From an uncultured Prevotella sp. (GTDB lineage: Bacteria > Bacteroidota > Bacteroidia > Bacteroidales > Bacteroidaceae), in NCBI GenBank assembly GCA_944320195.1, contig CALUGP010000014.1, positions 1 to 64,000 on the forward strand: a stretch of 64,000 nt of DNA. Reading direction: 5' to 3'. Below are positions 34,688-44,425 of the stretch, one piece after another. The notes beneath the pieces were generated by a model. It ran no database searches, was not told the origin of the DNA, and was given only the letters and a program-made list of their open reading frames with translations. The position numbers and the translations under genes were made by a program. Each line of letters starts with the position of its first letter. Positions within the stretch are counted from its first letter, which is position 1.

Positions 34688-35977
34688 TTATTCCTCGCCT
34701 TCTTCCTTCAGCGTTACGAGCACCTTGTCTATGCGCACGCCGTCCATGTCGACTATCTCAAGGTTAAAGCAGTTCCACTCCGTGCGTTCGCCGGCTTGCG
34801 GAATGTGCTTCAGCTGCTCTATGATGAGGCCGGCAATGGTGTTGTAGTCTTGCTGCTCGCTGTCATAAAGGTCCTCTTTGTCGAAGTATGACAGGAAGTC
34901 ATAGAACGAGCACTGGCCGTCGACGAGCCAGCTCTCCGACCCTTCGCGCTTTACTATCTCGGGTTCCTCGGCCACTCCGTCGATGTTGCCTACAAGTCCT
35001 TCGAGTATGTCGCGCAGGGTGACAAGTCCCTGGAAGCTGCCGAACTCGTCGCAGATGAACGCCTGTGTGAGGCGTTTTTCCTTCATCTGTTCGAGCGCCT
35101 TGTACACGCTCATGTTCTCATAGAAGTACACGGCCGGATGCATCAGGGCCTTCAGGTTGGTCTTCTCGCCGTCAAGGCGGAAGAGCAGATCCTTCAGCAA
35201 CACCACTCCGAGGATGTTGTCTATGCCGCGGTCGATGAGCGGATAAGCCTCAAAGAGGTTGTCGGTTATCACCTGCTTTATCTCCTCGTTGGTCATGCTC
35301 ACGTCGAGCGTCACCACGTCTGAGCGGTGGGTCATTATCGAGTCTACCGTCAAGTCGCCAAGCATGAACACACGCTCCACAATGTCTTGCTCCACTTCCT
35401 GCACCTCACCGTCCTCCTTGCCTTCCTGTACTATCGACTTAATGTCTTCCTCTGTGACCTTGGTCTCCGCGTCCTTCACTCCGAGGAGATTGACCATCGC
35501 CTCGGTGCTCTTTGAGAGAATCCACACAAACGGCGCGGCTATTACCGACAGCACGTACATGGGGCGCGCTATGACTTTTGACACCCGTTCGGCCACGCTC
35601 ATGCCGATGCGCTTGGGCACAAGCTCTCCGAACACGATTGTAAGGTATGTGACGATGATGACTATCAGCCCCTGGGCCAGAGGGTAAGCCCAACGCTCAG
35701 GCATGCCGAAGCTCTCGAATACGTCTGAAAAGCGTCCGGATATCGACGCGCCGGAATAAATACCGGTCAAGATGCCTATAAGCGTGATGCCTATCTGCAC
35801 GGTGGAAAGGAAACGGTCTGGGTCGTTGGCCAGGCGGAGAGCCGTGCGCGCGCCCCTGCTTCCTTTTTTCTCGTCGTTTGATAAAGTTGTTTTTCTTGCT
35901 TGAATCACTGCTATCTCTGACATGGCAAAGATGCCGTTGAGTAAGATTAATAGCAGAATTATGAAAATTTCGTCCAT
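34688..35977 (-). CDS. CNNM/CBS domain membrane protein (CorC/HlyC family)
   Basis: 429 aa. N-terminal CNNM (DUF21) domain with about four membrane helices (EIFIILLLILLNGIFAMSEIA; TVQIGITLIGILTG), then a CBS pair (about 205-330, MTHRSDVVTLD and MKEKRLTQAFICDEFGSFQG) and a C-terminal CorC_HlyC domain. Family members are sodium-coupled Mg2+/Co2+ exporters. The gliding protein GldE is a relative, but nothing here specifically identifies it as GldE. It has a consensus promoter. Confidence 0.9.
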   Translation of the reverse strand: MDEIFIILLLILLNGIFAMSEIAVIQARKTTLSNDEKKGSRGARTALRLANDPDRFLSTVQIGITLIGILTGIYSGASISGRFSDVFESFGMPERWAYPLAQGLIVIIVTYLTIVFGELVPKRIGMSVAERVSKVIARPMYVLSVIAAPFVWILSKSTEAMVNLLGVKDAETKVTEEDIKSIVQEGKEDGEVQEVEQDIVERVFMLGDLTVDSIMTHRSDVVTLDVSMTNEEIKQVITDNLFEAYPLIDRGIDNILGVVLLKDLLFRLDGEKTNLKALMHPAVYFYENMSVYKALEQMKEKRLTQAFICDEFGSFQGLVTLRDILEGLVGNIDGVAEEPEIVKREGSESWLVDGQCSFYDFLSYFDKEDLYDSEQQDYNTIAGLIIEQLKHIPQAGERTEWNCFNLEIVDMDGVRIDKVLVTLKEEGEE

Positions 35978-36004
35978 TAATGGTTACACGTCTTGTTTCC
36001 GCTG

Positions 36005-36035
36005 CAAAGATAGTGCATGTTGAGCGAAAAACAAA
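36005..36035 (-). promoter_or_regulatory. promoter of the CNNM gene
   Basis: TTTG (36035-36032), 19-bp spacer, TATCTTTG (36012-36005), 28 bp before the start codon. Confidence 0.78.
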
Positions 36036-36183
36036 ATAAATGCGAGCAAAACGAGCATTTATTTTATATGAAATATAAGATTGCGTATTATCGGAACCTT
36101 ACAAATGCGCGCAAAACGGGCACATGTTTTGCATTTCCATTACGCATTGCGGAGAAGCCGACGGAGGAGAATGCCCGGCCGGC

Positions 36184-36272
36184 TTGCAAAAGACGGTCAA
36201 TCGCGTTGCAAAAGACGGTCTTTTGCAACGCGATTGACGGCCTTTTGGAAGGCGAAAGACGGCCTTTTGCAG
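36184..36272. repeat. GACGGCC palindromic repeat array 6
   Basis: Four units. The central pair forms a perfect 20-bp hairpin with a 3-nt loop (36196-36215 with 36219-36238), so even the inter-unit spacers are complementary. Located in the 459-bp gap between the divergent CNNM gene and the ATPase/DUF4435 cassette. Confidence 0.88.
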
Positions 36273-36398
36273 CGCATGGCGTAACCTGCTGGCAATCAAA
36301 CAGTTGCCGACAGCCGCCGCAAGGCGGCGCAACGGGCCGAAGAAAGAGGCATTAAACATTTTTCACGCATTATATTTCATGCAGTCAAAGATAATGCA

Positions 36399-36406
36399 TA
36401 CATTTG
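36399..36406 (+). promoter_or_regulatory. -7 box for the ATPase-DUF4435 pair
   Basis: TACATTTG, 31 bp before the ATPase ATG, with TTTC 20 bp upstream in place of TTTG. The predicted leader is only about 25 nt. Confidence 0.55.
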
Positions 36407-36436
36407 CAGAAACACCACCTTATTTGTATAATACAT

Positions 36437-37258
36437 ATGCAGAAATACGCCGATTACATAGACAGCATCGAGATAGAGTCGCTCTGGAGCGGCCGCCACC
36501 ACGTAGCATGGAAGCTTGACCGCAAGGTAAACATACTGAGCGGAATCAACGGCGTGGGCAAAAGCACGATACTCAACAAGCTAATCCGCTCAATAGGCCC
36601 GGCCGGAGACCTTACCGCCAACATGGTGAAAGGCGTTCACATCAAAGTAAGCCCGGCAGACGCCACGGCCTTGCGGTTCGACCTTATCCGCTCGTTCGAC
36701 CGCCCGCTGCTCAACGCCGACATGCTATCGGAAGTGGGAGCAAACCTCGTAACCGAGCTTGACTGGCAACTGTTCAAGCTGCAAAGGAAATATCTCGACT
36801 ACCAGGTGAACATCGGCAACAGGATAATCAGCGTGCTGCAAAGCGGCAGAAGCGACGCGGCCGCCGAGGCGCAGGCCATATCAGAGCCCAAAAAGAAATT
36901 CCAGGACATGCTCGACGACCTCTTCGCCGACACCGGAAAAACAGTGGACCGCACAGAGAACGAGATACGCTTCTCGCAAATCGGCGAGACCCTGTACCCA
37001 TACCAGCTGTCAAGCGGAGAGAAACAGATGCTCGCCATACTGCTGACGGTGCTCATAGAAGACGGCAGGCCCTACGTCCTGTTCATGGACGAGCCTGAAG
37101 TCAGCCTGCACGTGGAATGGCAGAAACGGCTCATCGACCTAATACTCGAACTTAACGAGAACGTGCAGATAATCCTCGCCACGCATTCCCCGGCCGTCGT
37201 CATGAACGGATGGATTGACCATATAACCGAAGTCAGCGACATAACAGAAGACTATTAA
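36437..37258 (+). CDS. ABC/SMC-like AAA ATPase (PARIS AriA-like candidate)
   Basis: 273-aa ABC-type ATPase without membrane segments. Walker A GINGVGKST (37-45), signature LSSGEKQ (191-197), Walker B VLFMDEPEVSLH (214-225, Asp218-Glu219), switch His250 (ILATHSPAVV). This is the AAA15/AAA21 type found in OLD-like, RloC-like and PARIS systems; the helical insert between Walker A and the signature is short. ATG 36437 fits the promoter; an upstream in-frame start would lie almost on the -7 box. It is followed 28 bp later by a DUF4435 gene, the same pairing as AriA-AriB of the PARIS anti-phage system, though AriA is longer. Function here is inferred. Confidence 0.82.
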   Translation: MQKYADYIDSIEIESLWSGRHHVAWKLDRKVNILSGINGVGKSTILNKLIRSIGPAGDLTANMVKGVHIKVSPADATALRFDLIRSFDRPLLNADMLSEVGANLVTELDWQLFKLQRKYLDYQVNIGNRIISVLQSGRSDAAAEAQAISEPKKKFQDMLDDLFADTGKTVDRTENEIRFSQIGETLYPYQLSSGEKQMLAILLTVLIEDGRPYVLFMDEPEVSLHVEWQKRLIDLILELNENVQIILATHSPAVVMNGWIDHITEVSDITEDY

Positions 37259-37286
37259 GAGGCAAAAAACAAGAGGGGGATTCACC

Positions 37287-38291
37287 ATGGGTCACCGTTT
37301 GAGAGACAACATATCGTCAGACTATTTCTCGGCCGCCAACCGGCTGAAATCGAAAAACGCCAGACGGCGCATCGTCGCATACGTCGAAAGCTACGACGAC
37401 GTGCTCTTCTGGCGCACGCTGCTCGGCTCTTACGAGGACGAAAGCCGCTACTTTGAAGTAATGCTGCCGTCACACCGCACACTGGAGCGCGGCAAACGCT
37501 CCGTGCTTATGAACATACTGACAAACAACACGGGGCAAGACATGCTGGCATGCGTGGACGCAGACTATGACTATCTTATGCAAGGAGCAACGGAAACATC
37601 GCGCGAAATACTGCACAACCCGTACGTCCTGCACACATACGCTTACTCAATAGAAAACCTGCAGTGCTACGCTCCCTCGCTGCACAACGTATGCGTGATG
37701 GTGACTCTCAACGACCACAGCGTCTTCGACATTGAACGCTTCATCTCACAGTTCAGCGCCGCCATCTTCCCACTGTTCGTCTGGTCGATATGGCACTACC
37801 GCCGCGGCATCTACGGACAGTTCACGATAACCGACTTCAACCGCAGCATAGAGCTTGGCGGATTCAACATCAACCGGCCTGAAGACTCCCTTGAAAACCT
37901 CAGGAACAAGGTAATGCGCAAAGTCAACTACCTGCGCCGCCAGCATCCTGACGCCAAACAAAGCTACCAGAAGCTGTCTTACGAGCTAATGCGGCTTGGA
38001 GTCAATCCCGAACAGACATATCTCTACATTCAAGGACACCATCTTTTCGACAAGATAATAACACCGCTGCTGAACAAGGTCTGCGGCATACTGATACGCG
38101 AACGCGAGGCGGAAATACGCCGCCAGGCCGTCCACCAGACACAGATGCGCAACGAATTGTCATGCTATTCGCACTCAGTACAGGACATAGTGCAGATGCT
38201 GAAGAAAAACACGGGCTATACAGCGTCGCCCCAATTCACGCAGATGCGCCGCGACGTGGAAAGAATATTGGGAATCAACAATCAGGAGTAA
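37287..38291 (+). CDS. DUF4435 TOPRIM-like protein (PARIS AriB-like candidate)
   Basis: 334 aa. TOPRIM-type acidic residues can be seen: Glu34 in AYVESYDDVLFW and Asp91-x-Asp93-x-Asp95 in ACVDADYDYL, followed by the DUF4435 hallmark SIENLQCY (121-128). The remaining C-terminal half is helical and charged. In PARIS the DUF4435 protein AriB is the effector nuclease, released from the AriA ATPase when a phage anti-restriction protein is sensed, and cleaves tRNA. Whether this homologue acts against phage is not shown; housekeeping roles are possible because ATPase-DUF4435 pairs are also widespread in Bacteroidetes. Two-gene operon with the ATPase. Confidence 0.8.
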   Translation: MGHRLRDNISSDYFSAANRLKSKNARRRIVAYVESYDDVLFWRTLLGSYEDESRYFEVMLPSHRTLERGKRSVLMNILTNNTGQDMLACVDADYDYLMQGATETSREILHNPYVLHTYAYSIENLQCYAPSLHNVCVMVTLNDHSVFDIERFISQFSAAIFPLFVWSIWHYRRGIYGQFTITDFNRSIELGGFNINRPEDSLENLRNKVMRKVNYLRRQHPDAKQSYQKLSYELMRLGVNPEQTYLYIQGHHLFDKIITPLLNKVCGILIREREAEIRRQAVHQTQMRNELSCYSHSVQDIVQMLKKNTGYTASPQFTQMRRDVERILGINNQE

Positions 38292-38366
38292 AGAACCAAG
38301 AAAACCACCATTGCTTACTAACAAAGACACATTTTCTTAATCCTTAACTCCTAAATCTTAATCATA

Positions 38367-39332
38367 TCACACGTAAGTCCCCAGGAATTTCACCTTGCCT
38401 TCGACATGAAGGCTGTTTGTTGTCGCAGGGACAAGCATCGTCTCGCCTCCACGCAAAGTGATTGCGTTACCCTCATTGTCGGTAAACCGCGCCTCGCCGG
38501 TTATGCCTATGATAACGACAAAGCTGTCAAGGCAGCTGTAGTCAAGCGTCATCGGCTCGTCAAGGTCATACACGGCCGTGTTGAAAAAAGGACAGCTTAT
38601 CAGCTGCACGCCCGTGTTCTTTGCAGGTACATAGTCTGTCCGATAATCAGGCAGCACGTTGTAGTCTATGCACTCGGCCGCCTTCTCCGTGTGCAGCTCA
38701 CGCAAGTTGCCGTCCTTGTCGCGACGGTTGAAGTCGAAAATACGGAACGTAGCCTCTGACGTCTGTTGTATCTCGGCCAACAAACATCCTTCGCCAATGC
38801 TGTGTATACGGCCCGACGGAATGAAGAAACAGTCGCCCTCTTTCACCGGATATTCGGCAATCGCATCGCAAATGGTGCCGTCGGCAACCATCTCCTTGTA
38901 CCTCCCAGGCGTAATTTTCCTCTTCAATCCGCACCGAAGCGACGCCCCCGGGTCGGAATCCATTACATACCACATTTCCGTCTTGCCGTTCTTCAGCCCG
39001 TATTTATGCGCCTTCTCGTCGTCAGGATGCACTTGGATGGACAAATCCCGCTTGGCGTCTATGAACTTGATGAGCAACGGAAAATCGTCGCCAAACCGTT
39101 TGTAATTATCTGTACCGACAAGAGAGTCCTGCATTTCCGCCACTATTTCGTTCAGTTTCCGCCCCTCATACGGGCCGTTGGCGGCAACACTTTCTTTCCC
39201 TGCGACATCAGACAACTCCCAGCTCTCGCCTATCTGCTCGCCGTCGTGGCCGCTGATTCCCTTGAACTTGACAAGCTTTTCACCGCCCCACAGCGTATCC
39301 TTCAAGATTGGTTTGAATTTTATCGGTTCCAT
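38367..39332 (-). CDS. manA: mannose-6-phosphate isomerase, class I
   Basis: Interconverts fructose-6-phosphate and mannose-6-phosphate, feeding GDP-mannose for surface polysaccharides. Zinc ligands Gln100 and His102 (IQVHPDDEK), Glu119 (KTEMWYV) and His177 (SGRIHSIG) are all present in a cupin fold. 321 aa corresponds to the short bacterial class I form. Stands alone on the minus strand, 51 bp from the trkH stop. Confidence 0.93.
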   Translation of the reverse strand: MEPIKFKPILKDTLWGGEKLVKFKGISGHDGEQIGESWELSDVAGKESVAANGPYEGRKLNEIVAEMQDSLVGTDNYKRFGDDFPLLIKFIDAKRDLSIQVHPDDEKAHKYGLKNGKTEMWYVMDSDPGASLRCGLKRKITPGRYKEMVADGTICDAIAEYPVKEGDCFFIPSGRIHSIGEGCLLAEIQQTSEATFRIFDFNRRDKDGNLRELHTEKAAECIDYNVLPDYRTDYVPAKNTGVQLISCPFFNTAVYDLDEPMTLDYSCLDSFVVIIGITGEARFTDNEGNAITLRGGETMLVPATTNSLHVEGKVKFLGTYV

Positions 39333-39382
39333 CTTACACTTTTCCTTTCATACGAAAAATACTTACATAAGTGCCATGCGAC

Positions 39383-40840
39383 TCAGTTTTCTTTCCAGAA
39401 CGCAGGCGTGAACAACACCAAAACGCTCAAGAACTCCAAACGCCCCATCAGCATCAGCGCCGAACAAATCCACTTAGCCGCGTCAGGAAGGCTGCTCCAT
39501 GACATCGTAGGGCCGATGTCTGCACCAAGCGCCGGCCCCACGTTGCTCGCGCTGCTGATGGCTATTGTTATGGCATTGGTGCTCTCTATGCCCATCATCT
39601 GGAAACAGAAAAACGCCACAAGGCATGAAACCCCGTACAGGGCGAGGAACACCAGCAACGTGGATTGCGCCGAACCGGGAATTATCGCGCCGTTGAGCCT
39701 TACAGGAATGACAGCCCTTGGGTGCAGTATATGTTTGAATTCATTACGTATGATCCTTACCAGCATCGCCCCCCTTACACATTTTATGCCGCCACTTGTG
39801 CTGCCAGCACACGATCCGAACACCATGCACACGGTCAACGCAAACCATGTCATGTGCGGCCAAAAGGCAGCATCTGTGTTGAACAATCCTGTTGTAGAGA
39901 TAAACGAAGACACCTGGAACAATGCATATCTGAACGAATCTGCCGTCGAAATGCCGTTACGCGTGGCCAGCATATATGTAATGAACAAGGTGGCAACTGA
40001 TATCACTGTAAGGTAAAAACGCAGTTCCGAATCCTTCACAAAGCTCTTCAGCTTGCCTTTGAACATCAACAGGTAAAGCAAAGAGAAGTTGATTCCCGAC
40101 AAAATCATAAACACGGCCGCCGTATAATCTATCGCGGCAGAGTCAAAATAAGCCATGCTTGAATTGTGAGTGGCAAATCCGCCGGTAGCCGTAATCGACA
40201 TTGAATAGTTCAAACTGTCGAAGAAGCCCATCCCGAAAAGACAAAAACACGCCACGCAAGCAGCCGTAAGAATAAGGTATATGGCCCAAATCCATTTCGC
40301 CGTGGTACTCAATCTTGGATGCATCTTGCTCTTTATGGGGCCTGTGGCCTCGGCGGAGAACACCTTGACGCTACCTCCGACGAGCGACGGCAGTATGGCA
40401 ATTGTGAAGAACATGATGCCAAGACCGCCAATCCAGTGGGTCAGCGAACGCCAGAACAACAGTCCGTGGGGCAAGGCCTCCACATCGTCTATTATTGTTG
40501 CGCCGGTCGTAGTGAAGCCCGACATCGTCTCGAAGAACGCATCTGTGAAACTTGTAAGGTAACCGCTGATTACGAACGGCAACGCCCCAAGCGCGCTGAA
40601 AATCACCCAGATAAGCGTGACAAGGAGGTAAGCCTCACGCCGTCCCATGCTGTTTTCTGCCTGATAACCCTTATATTTAAGGCCGATTGCGGCCAGCACG
40701 GTTATGGCTATGGTGGTAAGGAACGCCGGAATGTCGTCCTCCCGGTAATAAACCGAAACGAGAAGACACGACAACATCATTATCGCCTCGATGAAAAGCA
40801 GAGAGCCTATGACTTTGTAAACGAGTTTGAAGTTTATCAT
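39383..40840 (-). CDS. trkH: Trk/Ktr potassium uptake protein, membrane subunit
   Basis: 485 aa with about ten membrane helices in four membrane-pore-membrane units. The four selectivity-filter segments are visible: TTGAT (111-115), TATGGF (217-222), STTGLF (315-320) and GSCAGSTSGG (342-351). Potassium import at the inner membrane, controlled by the NAD-binding subunit encoded 8 bp upstream (trkA), so the two form one operon. Confidence 0.94.
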   Translation of the reverse strand: MINFKLVYKVIGSLLFIEAIMMLSCLLVSVYYREDDIPAFLTTIAITVLAAIGLKYKGYQAENSMGRREAYLLVTLIWVIFSALGALPFVISGYLTSFTDAFFETMSGFTTTGATIIDDVEALPHGLLFWRSLTHWIGGLGIMFFTIAILPSLVGGSVKVFSAEATGPIKSKMHPRLSTTAKWIWAIYLILTAACVACFCLFGMGFFDSLNYSMSITATGGFATHNSSMAYFDSAAIDYTAAVFMILSGINFSLLYLLMFKGKLKSFVKDSELRFYLTVISVATLFITYMLATRNGISTADSFRYALFQVSSFISTTGLFNTDAAFWPHMTWFALTVCMVFGSCAGSTSGGIKCVRGAMLVRIIRNEFKHILHPRAVIPVRLNGAIIPGSAQSTLLVFLALYGVSCLVAFFCFQMMGIESTNAITIAISSASNVGPALGADIGPTMSWSSLPDAAKWICSALMLMGRLEFLSVLVLFTPAFWKEN

Positions 40841-40848
40841 AGCCGCCC

Positions 40849-42192
40849 TTAAATGAAATATTTTTCTATCTTGGACATGTTCACATTGTGGCAGAACACC
40901 ACGACTATGTCGCCGGCTTCTATCTGCGAACCACCAGAAACAAGGTGTCCTTCGCCGCCACGCACCAGTCCTCCTATAGTGGTTCCATGCGGAAGCCCCA
41001 GTTCAAACACCTTTTTCTTGGTGACCTTCGAGCCTTCCTGCGCCGTAAACTCTGCCACATCGGCATTTGCGGTCATAAGGAACCTGGTGTTCTTTACGTC
41101 TGAGTCGAGCATCATCTGGTATATGTGGCTCGCCGCAATGGCCTTTTTGTTTATTATGGTGCCTATGTCCAGGCTCTCGGCCATCTTCACATAGTCGATG
41201 TTTTCAACCATGGCTATGGTCTTGCGGACGCCAAGCCTCTTCGCCGTAAGGCACGCAAGGATGTTTGTCTCGGCGTTTCCTGTAAGCGACACGAACGCCT
41301 GCGTGTTCTTGACTCCTTCCTCGACGAGCAACGATATGTCGCGTCCGTCGCCGTTTATGACCATCGCCTTGTCCGTGTCTATCAGCTCGTTGATCTGCTC
41401 GCAACGCTTCTCGTCAGACTCGAATATCTTTACGTTCATGTATTCCGGCATCATCTGCACGGCCCTTACGGCCGTATTGCCTCCACCCATCACCATTACG
41501 TTCTTCACATCGACGTAATGTTCCTTGCCAACAATCTTCCTTATATAAGGTATGTAGTTGCGCGTTGTCATGAAGTATGCCATGTCGTACATCTTCAATA
41601 CATCGTCGCCGCGCGGTATTATGGTCTCGTCGCCGCGCTTGACTGCCACTATATGGTATGGAGATTCAGGCTTGCACAAGTCTTTCAGAGGCTCGTTCAA
41701 TATCTCGCACGTCTCCCTCAGCTTTATGCCAAGCATTATCAGCGCACCGTTGTGTACGTCCCAGCGTTGGCGCACCCAGCTCATCTTCAATCCGTTTACT
41801 ATGTCTTGCGCGGCCAGGTTTTCCGGATATATGAGCGAGTCGATGCCCACATTGTCGAAGATTACCTTCAGTTCTGGATTCATGAACTCGTAGTTGTTCA
41901 CCTTGGCCACGGTCTTTTTCGCTCCCAATGCCTTGGCCAGGATGCAGCTGTTCATGTTCATGTTCTCGTCGGGAGTCACTCCGATGTACAGGTCGGCGTT
42001 GCCGACACCGGCGTTCTTGAGTGCCTTTATGCTTGAGGGCGACGCGTGCACGGTCATCAGGTCGTAGTCGCTGCTTATGTTGTTGAGCCTCTCCTCGTCT
42101 TCATCTATCAGGACGATGTCCTGGTCGTTGCGTGCCAACAGCTTGGCAAGGTGCGTGCCTATGGCATAAGCTCCAGCAATGATGATTTTCAT
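40849..42192 (-). CDS. trkA: Trk potassium transport system regulatory subunit
   Basis: 447-aa cytoplasmic protein with two RCK_N-RCK_C repeats (about 1-220 and 225-447) binding NAD(H) and gating TrkH. Repeat 1 opens IIIAGAYAIGTHLAKLL with acidic IDEDEER, repeat 2 VMVMGGGNTAVRAVQ. In repeat 1 the nucleotide loop reads GAYAIG, lacking the middle glycine of GxGxxG. Followed 8 bp later by trkH, preceded 21 bp upstream by dxs. Confidence 0.94.
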   Translation of the reverse strand: MKIIIAGAYAIGTHLAKLLARNDQDIVLIDEDEERLNNISSDYDLMTVHASPSSIKALKNAGVGNADLYIGVTPDENMNMNSCILAKALGAKKTVAKVNNYEFMNPELKVIFDNVGIDSLIYPENLAAQDIVNGLKMSWVRQRWDVHNGALIMLGIKLRETCEILNEPLKDLCKPESPYHIVAVKRGDETIIPRGDDVLKMYDMAYFMTTRNYIPYIRKIVGKEHYVDVKNVMVMGGGNTAVRAVQMMPEYMNVKIFESDEKRCEQINELIDTDKAMVINGDGRDISLLVEEGVKNTQAFVSLTGNAETNILACLTAKRLGVRKTIAMVENIDYVKMAESLDIGTIINKKAIAASHIYQMMLDSDVKNTRFLMTANADVAEFTAQEGSKVTKKKVFELGLPHGTTIGGLVRGGEGHLVSGGSQIEAGDIVVVFCHNVNMSKIEKYFI

Positions 42193-42213
42193 CTTTTAAT
42201 TATATGTTGTGTT

Positions 42214-44127
42214 TCACTTTGCCGCAAAGTCATTGATTGCGCGCATTATGGATTCTTTGTCAATGCCGGTGATTCGTTGCAGTTGCGCCACCGTGCCGTG
42301 CTCGACAAAACGGTCAGGCAATCCGAGGCGTTTTATCCGTGGGCTGAACCCATGGTCTTCCATCCATTCAAGCACCGCCGAGCCGAATCCTCCGGCGCGC
42401 ACGCCGTCCTCCACGGTTATTATCCTGTCATACCGCCGGCCTATCTCTTCAAGCAGGCGTTCGTCCATCGGCTTGATGAAGCGCATGTCATAATGGGCCA
42501 CCTCTGCTCCGCCGTTCCCCGCTTCAAACTCGGCTACGGCCTTGGCGGCCTCGTTTCCTATCGGCCCTACGGTAAGCACGGCCATGTCCTTGCCGTCTTT
42601 CAGGCGGCGGCCTGTGCCTACGGGAATTTCCTCGAACGCATTGCGCCAGTCTGTCAGCACGCCGTGTCCGCGGGGATAGCGTATCACGAACGGACCCTTG
42701 CCGTCCAGCTGGGCCGTGTACATGAGGTTGCGCAGCTCGTGCTCGTCCATCGGCGAGGCGATGGTAAGGTTGGGTATGGGGCGCAGGGCGACAATGTCGA
42801 ACGCCCCGTGATGGGTGGCGCCGTCCTCGCCCACCAGTCCGGCGCGGTCAAGACAGAGCACCACGGGCAGCCGCAGTATGGCCACGTCGTGTATTATGTT
42901 GTCGTAGGCGCGCTGCGCGAACGAGCTGTAGATGTTGCAGAACGGCATCAACCCGTCCTTGGCCATGCCGGCGGAGAAGGTCACGGCGTGGCCTTCGGCT
43001 ATGCCCACGTCGAACACCCTGTCGGGCATGGCCTTCATCATGATGTTCATCGAGCATCCCGTAGGCATGGCCGGGGTCACCCCAACGATGCGCTCATTGG
43101 CCTTGGCCAGCTCAAGCAGGGTCTCGCCGAACACGTCCTGGAACTTCGGCGGCGCGCCCGTCTCGTCGGCAACGATGCGTTCCTCGGCGTCTATGTCGAA
43201 GCGTCCGGGCGCATGCCACACCGTGGGATCTTTCTCCGCGGGGGCGTATCCGTGGCCTTTCACAGTGTGCAGATGTAGCAGCTTGGGCCCTTTCATGTCC
43301 TTGAGCTGCCTCAATATGCGCACAAGCTCAACGACGTTGTGCCCGTCGAACGGGCCGAAATACCTTATGTTGAGTCCCTCGAATATGTTTTGCTGATGGC
43401 TTATGGCCGACTTCAGCGCGTTGTTCAGGCGGATTATGCCCTTGCGCCGGTCTTCGTTGAGATAGCCTTTGGAGTTGAGCCAGCGCGAGGCCTTGAACCT
43501 CATGCGGTTGTAAGTCTCGTTGGTGTTCAGGCGCAGCAGGGCCTGCTTCAGTCCGCCCACGCTGCGGTCAATGCTCATGTTGTTGTCGTTGAGCACGATG
43601 AGCATGTCGTTCGGCGTGGTCGACACGTTGTTAAGCCCCTCGAAGGCCAGCCCGCCGCTCATGGCCCCGTCGCCTATTATGGCAACAATGTGCCTTTCGC
43701 CGTGTCCGGTTTTCTTTGCGGCCACGGCCATGCCGAGGGCGGCCGATATGGAGTTTGACGCATGCCCGCACACGAACGAGTCGTACTCACTCTCCAGGGG
43801 CGACGGGAACGGCATCAGTCCGTGCAGCTTGCGGTTGGTGCAGAAGCGGTCTTTGCGCCCCGTGAGTATCTTGTGTCCGTAAGCCTGGTGCCCCACGTCC
43901 CACACCAGCCGGTCGCCGGGAGTGTCGTAGACATAGTGCAACGCCACGGTAAGCTCAATCGTCCCCATGCTCGAAGCCATGTGCCCCGGGTTCACGGAGA
44001 GTTCCTTCAGTATGTCGTCGCGCAGCTCGCGGCACAGCCGCGGGAGCTGTTCCACTTTCAACTTCCTCAGGTCGGCAGGGTATTTTATGGTATTAAGAAT
44101 GGCGAAATCTTTGTTATCAGCTGTCAT
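42214..44127 (-). CDS. dxs: 1-deoxy-D-xylulose-5-phosphate synthase
   Basis: Condenses pyruvate and glyceraldehyde-3-phosphate with thiamine diphosphate, first step of the MEP isoprenoid pathway. TPP-binding [16 protein letters not shown] (152-167), [13 protein letters not shown] (79-91), and the catalytic-Glu stretch [14 protein letters not shown]; the C-terminal transketolase domain is intact. 637 aa is normal. It has a consensus promoter and is followed 21 bp later by trkA, so it may lead a dxs-trkA-trkH transcript. ispH, the last MEP step, is at 60740-61600. Confidence 0.96.
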   Translation of the reverse strand: MTADNKDFAILNTIKYPADLRKLKVEQLPRLCRELRDDILKELSVNPGHMASSMGTIELTVALHYVYDTPGDRLVWDVGHQAYGHKILTGRKDRFCTNRKLHGLMPFPSPLESEYDSFVCGHASNSISAALGMAVAAKKTGHGERHIVAIIGDGAMSGGLAFEGLNNVSTTPNDMLIVLNDNNMSIDRSVGGLKQALLRLNTNETYNRMRFKASRWLNSKGYLNEDRRKGIIRLNNALKSAISHQQNIFEGLNIRYFGPFDGHNVVELVRILRQLKDMKGPKLLHLHTVKGHGYAPAEKDPTVWHAPGRFDIDAEERIVADETGAPPKFQDVFGETLLELAKANERIVGVTPAMPTGCSMNIMMKAMPDRVFDVGIAEGHAVTFSAGMAKDGLMPFCNIYSSFAQRAYDNIIHDVAILRLPVVLCLDRAGLVGEDGATHHGAFDIVALRPIPNLTIASPMDEHELRNLMYTAQLDGKGPFVIRYPRGHGVLTDWRNAFEEIPVGTGRRLKDGKDMAVLTVGPIGNEAAKAVAEFEAGNGGAEVAHYDMRFIKPMDERLLEEIGRRYDRIITVEDGVRAGGFGSAVLEWMEDHGFSPRIKRLGLPDRFVEHGTVAQLQRITGIDKESIMRAINDFAAK

Positions 44128-44147
44128 TACATTATTTTATATAAATG

Positions 44148-44178
44148 CAAAGGTAATGCAATTACCGGAAAGTACAAA
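44148..44178 (-). promoter_or_regulatory. dxs promoter
   Basis: TTTG (44178-44175), 19-bp spacer, TACCTTTG (44155-44148), 21 bp before the dxs start. Confidence 0.78.
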
Positions 44179-44340
44179 ATAAAAATGCAGGAAAGACCAA
44201 ACCTTGCGCTCCCAAAACGGGCCTCAGCCGCAGCCTCAGCGCCTTGCCCGAATCGCCTGGCCAGCCGCTCGGCACGGCGCTTCACGTCCTGGCAAACCCT
44301 TCAAGACGGCATGCCGCCAACCGCCTGACTGTCAGGCACT

Positions 44341-44425
44341 TTGCAAAAGACGGCATTTCAGCTTCCAAAAGGCCATGAATTGCACGGCAAAAGACGGCCT
44401 TTGAGAAGCCAAAAGACGGCCTCTT
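44341..44425. repeat. GACGGCC palindromic repeat array 7
   Basis: Four units, the last one abutting the left end of the 280-bp TIR element; a further GACGGC half-unit follows the element's right end (44707-44718). The element therefore appears to have inserted in or beside this array. Confidence 0.8.

Noticed and set aside
34688-35977. Calling the CNNM protein GldE
   Set aside because: The family match is clear, but nothing in sequence or neighbours separates it from other CorC/CNNM exporters.
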